Positions 62,562 to 64,000 of a DNA stretch of 64,000 nt are shown piece after piece. The stretch lies in contig JAXFOG010000012.1 in NCBI GenBank assembly GCA_034180455.1, positions 44,964 through 108,963 on the forward strand, read 5' to 3'. Positions within the stretch are counted from its first letter, which is position 1, and each line of letters starts with the position of its first letter. A model generated the notes under the pieces. It was not told the origin of the DNA. It saw only the letters and a program-made list of their open reading frames with translations, and did no database searches. The translations under genes were made by a program, and so were the position numbers. Origin of the DNA: JAAZPT01 sp034180455 (GTDB taxonomy: Bacteria > Bacillota > Clostridia > Christensenellales > Aristaeellaceae).

Positions 62562-63959
62562 CTATAACTGACTTTTCTTTCGTAATACAAGCAATAGGCT
62601 AAATACTGCAAATATAAGAATTACTGAATAGATTATTATATTGCTACTGTCTCCAGTTTGTGGAAACACTTTATTATTTAATGAGTTATGTAATGTCACT
62701 TGCTCAGTGATTTCGTTTGCATAAGTTTCTTCAAGATAGCTCTCATTATCATTGTTATTTATTTTGTAAGTATAACGATGCTTGTCGGCAGCTTCTCTAT
62801 TTTTATATACATATACTGTATCATGAGTATATCCACCTAAACCATAGGAGTAAACGACTTCAACTATTGGATTTTCATCTTGAAGCTTTAAATCTATTCC
62901 TGAGGATGGCTTCTCTTTTAAAATGTATCTTAGTACATAGTCACATTGTTCTGCTGATGAATCAAAAGGATCAGTTTCTTCAGAAATTAAATTTAGAATT
63001 TTCTCGTTGTTTTTTCTAAGAAAAATTCTCTGAGGAATAAGCGGGAAAAGTGGCTTCTCTATAGCTTTGATATTTCCTGCTGAATCATATTCTTTACTTA
63101 TGGCTATAGGACGCGTAATAACTCTAAGACAAAACGGCAAACCTGAACCTTTTATATATTTTTCAGAGAACTTAAAAGTACCTGTTAAAAATTCAGGAAT
63201 TTGAGCAAGATGCTTGCTACCGGGACCTAAATCGTTTATAAGTCGTCTATTAGGATTAAGCTCTTGATCAAAATAAAAAATTTCAGAATTAAACCAACCT
63301 GTAACTTCTTTTTCAGGGTCATTTTGCCATTTTACCCACAGATGATTTTCGCCCATGTATTTCTTAAATTTTGCATAACTAGATAAAAAGTCGAACGAGG
63401 CGTCAATATTATCTACAGGAAAATGTGATGGATAAACCTTGCCTACTCTCCAAATATGATTGTTCTGTTCAATTGTACCCCACTCATGAAGGAAAGCGTG
63501 GTCAAATAAAGCCTTATATGCCTTTTTATTTTCAATACCAAATTCTTGACCAGAATTGAGATTTTTTCCAAAATTAGAGCTTATAGATCTTGCAAGACGA
63601 GTGAATTCTGAATCTACAAAATCATCAGAGCCAAACGGAACATCATATGAGTAATTCATAAATCCAGGCCTTACGATTACATTAATTTCTTCGCCGTATG
63701 GGTCTTTAACTTTGTATTCATTCTTCGCACTCATATCTGGAACAAGCTCAAAGTGCAGAGTTCCATTTACATGCTTCTGATTTAAGCCTTTAAGGTCTAT
63801 AAGCTTTGTATACCATGCTTGACTAGGTATTCCTCTTTCTATGTACATTGGAAATAAATAGTAATCAGGCTCGTTAGCACTAGCGAGACAATTTGGAATA
63901 AAACAATTATATAGTAATACTATTAACAATATTATCGATGCTAAGCTATGTTTTTTCAT
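62562..63959 (-). CDS. Sortase-anchored surface protein (FPQTG motif)
   Basis: The 465-residue protein has a signal peptide (about 1-27, ending near CLASA), a long outside region with no family I recognise, and a cell-wall sorting signal at about 431-465: FPQTGD, a membrane helix and the positive end RKKSQL. It should be linked to peptidoglycan by a sortase that accepts Phe in place of Leu at the first position of LPXTG. I start at the ATG at 63959, which has AAGGAG upstream; a longer form starting 12 codons earlier would disturb the signal peptide. The outside part is rich in Tyr, Asn and Lys. No sortase gene is in the window. Confidence 0.85.
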   Translation of the reverse strand: MKKHSLASIILLIVLLYNCFIPNCLASANEPDYYLFPMYIERGIPSQAWYTKLIDLKGLNQKHVNGTLHFELVPDMSAKNEYKVKDPYGEEINVIVRPGFMNYSYDVPFGSDDFVDSEFTRLARSISSNFGKNLNSGQEFGIENKKAYKALFDHAFLHEWGTIEQNNHIWRVGKVYPSHFPVDNIDASFDFLSSYAKFKKYMGENHLWVKWQNDPEKEVTGWFNSEIFYFDQELNPNRRLINDLGPGSKHLAQIPEFLTGTFKFSEKYIKGSGLPFCLRVITRPIAISKEYDSAGNIKAIEKPLFPLIPQRIFLRKNNEKILNLISEETDPFDSSAEQCDYVLRYILKEKPSSGIDLKLQDENPIVEVVYSYGLGGYTHDTVYVYKNREAADKHRYTYKINNNDNESYLEETYANEITEQVTLHNSLNNKVFPQTGDSSNIIIYSVILIFAVFSLLLVLRKKSQL

Positions 63960-64000
63960 CGTTGACTCCTTTATTGACTCTTTTTTATAGAACAAATATT

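Noticed and set aside
1..64000. tRNA, rRNA, riboswitch or CRISPR features
   Set aside because: No cloverleaf with a T-loop consensus, rRNA segment, known riboswitch core or spaced direct repeats were seen on either strand by eye; a covariance search would be needed to exclude small ones.

Overview
The window is a 64 kb stretch of AT-rich, gene-dense chromosome from a low-GC Gram-positive bacterium, most likely a member of the Clostridia (Bacillota). The evidence is WhiA and RapZ, RqcH, RicT, a Bce-type two-component/ABC module, YitT and CvpA proteins, strong GGAGG ribosome-binding sites, and one cell-wall sorting signal (FPQTG). No rRNA, tRNA, CRISPR array or prophage was recognised.

Layout. 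1-6656: a truncated peptide-binding lipoprotein-type receptor, a secreted CHAP hydrolase and a zinc-ribbon membrane protein run straight into murB-rapZ-whiA. 6675-11065: a GtrII-like membrane protein, a secreted-type endonuclease/exonuclease/phosphatase, a drug/metabolite transporter and a sirtuin. 11105-14229: the alpha ribosomal operon rpsM-rpsK-rpsD-rpoA-rplQ, with its own promoter and a structured leader. 14245-19388: addA and an MFS transporter. 19603-24806: a mobile island (below). 24824-33240: AEC transporter, cutC, an asparaginase/malic enzyme operon, and a bceRS-bceAB-like antimicrobial-peptide module. 33376-39689: HAD phosphatase, a degenerate lipoate ligase, and a MoxR-DUF58-transglutaminase operon. 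39727-42180: a copper ATPase with a fused CopZ. 42320-47925: holB-ricT, nnr, a DUF5711-like protein and cvpA. 47972-52052: a carbohydrate-type ABC ATPase, a decayed ABC permease, and ahpC-ahpF. 52263-57397: GNAT, coiled-coil protein, coaD, rsmD, a membrane protein and ppk. 57659-63959: rqcH, a TPR protein, an XRE regulator with an S24-like domain, YitT, rluB and an LPXTG-type surface protein.

The most unusual region is the island. It has symmetric ends (a long hairpin next to GGCTTTGTA on each side, in inverted orientation), a MobV-type oriT, and a relaxase start fused in frame to the tail of a large serine recombinase. It also holds a tnpV gene. This looks like a deletion scar of a Tn4451-type integrative mobilizable element. 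Its cargo is a compact restriction-modification system: a nuclease-methyltransferase fusion plus a two-domain specificity subunit, resembling the BcgI type. It is headed by a small ribbon-helix-helix gene whose promoter is covered by a 36-bp palindrome. The RHH protein probably takes the place of the usual HTH controller protein.

Other points: the copA reading frame runs through what looks like the ribosome-binding site of an internal copZ start; an XRE regulator has a protease-like domain without the catalytic serine; a lipoate ligase homologue has Glu in place of the catalytic Lys; and several conserved gene neighbours are missing (yvcK between rapZ and whiA, infA/rpmJ before rpsM, addB beside addA). 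Coordinates of promoters and hairpins were counted by eye and may be off by a base or two.
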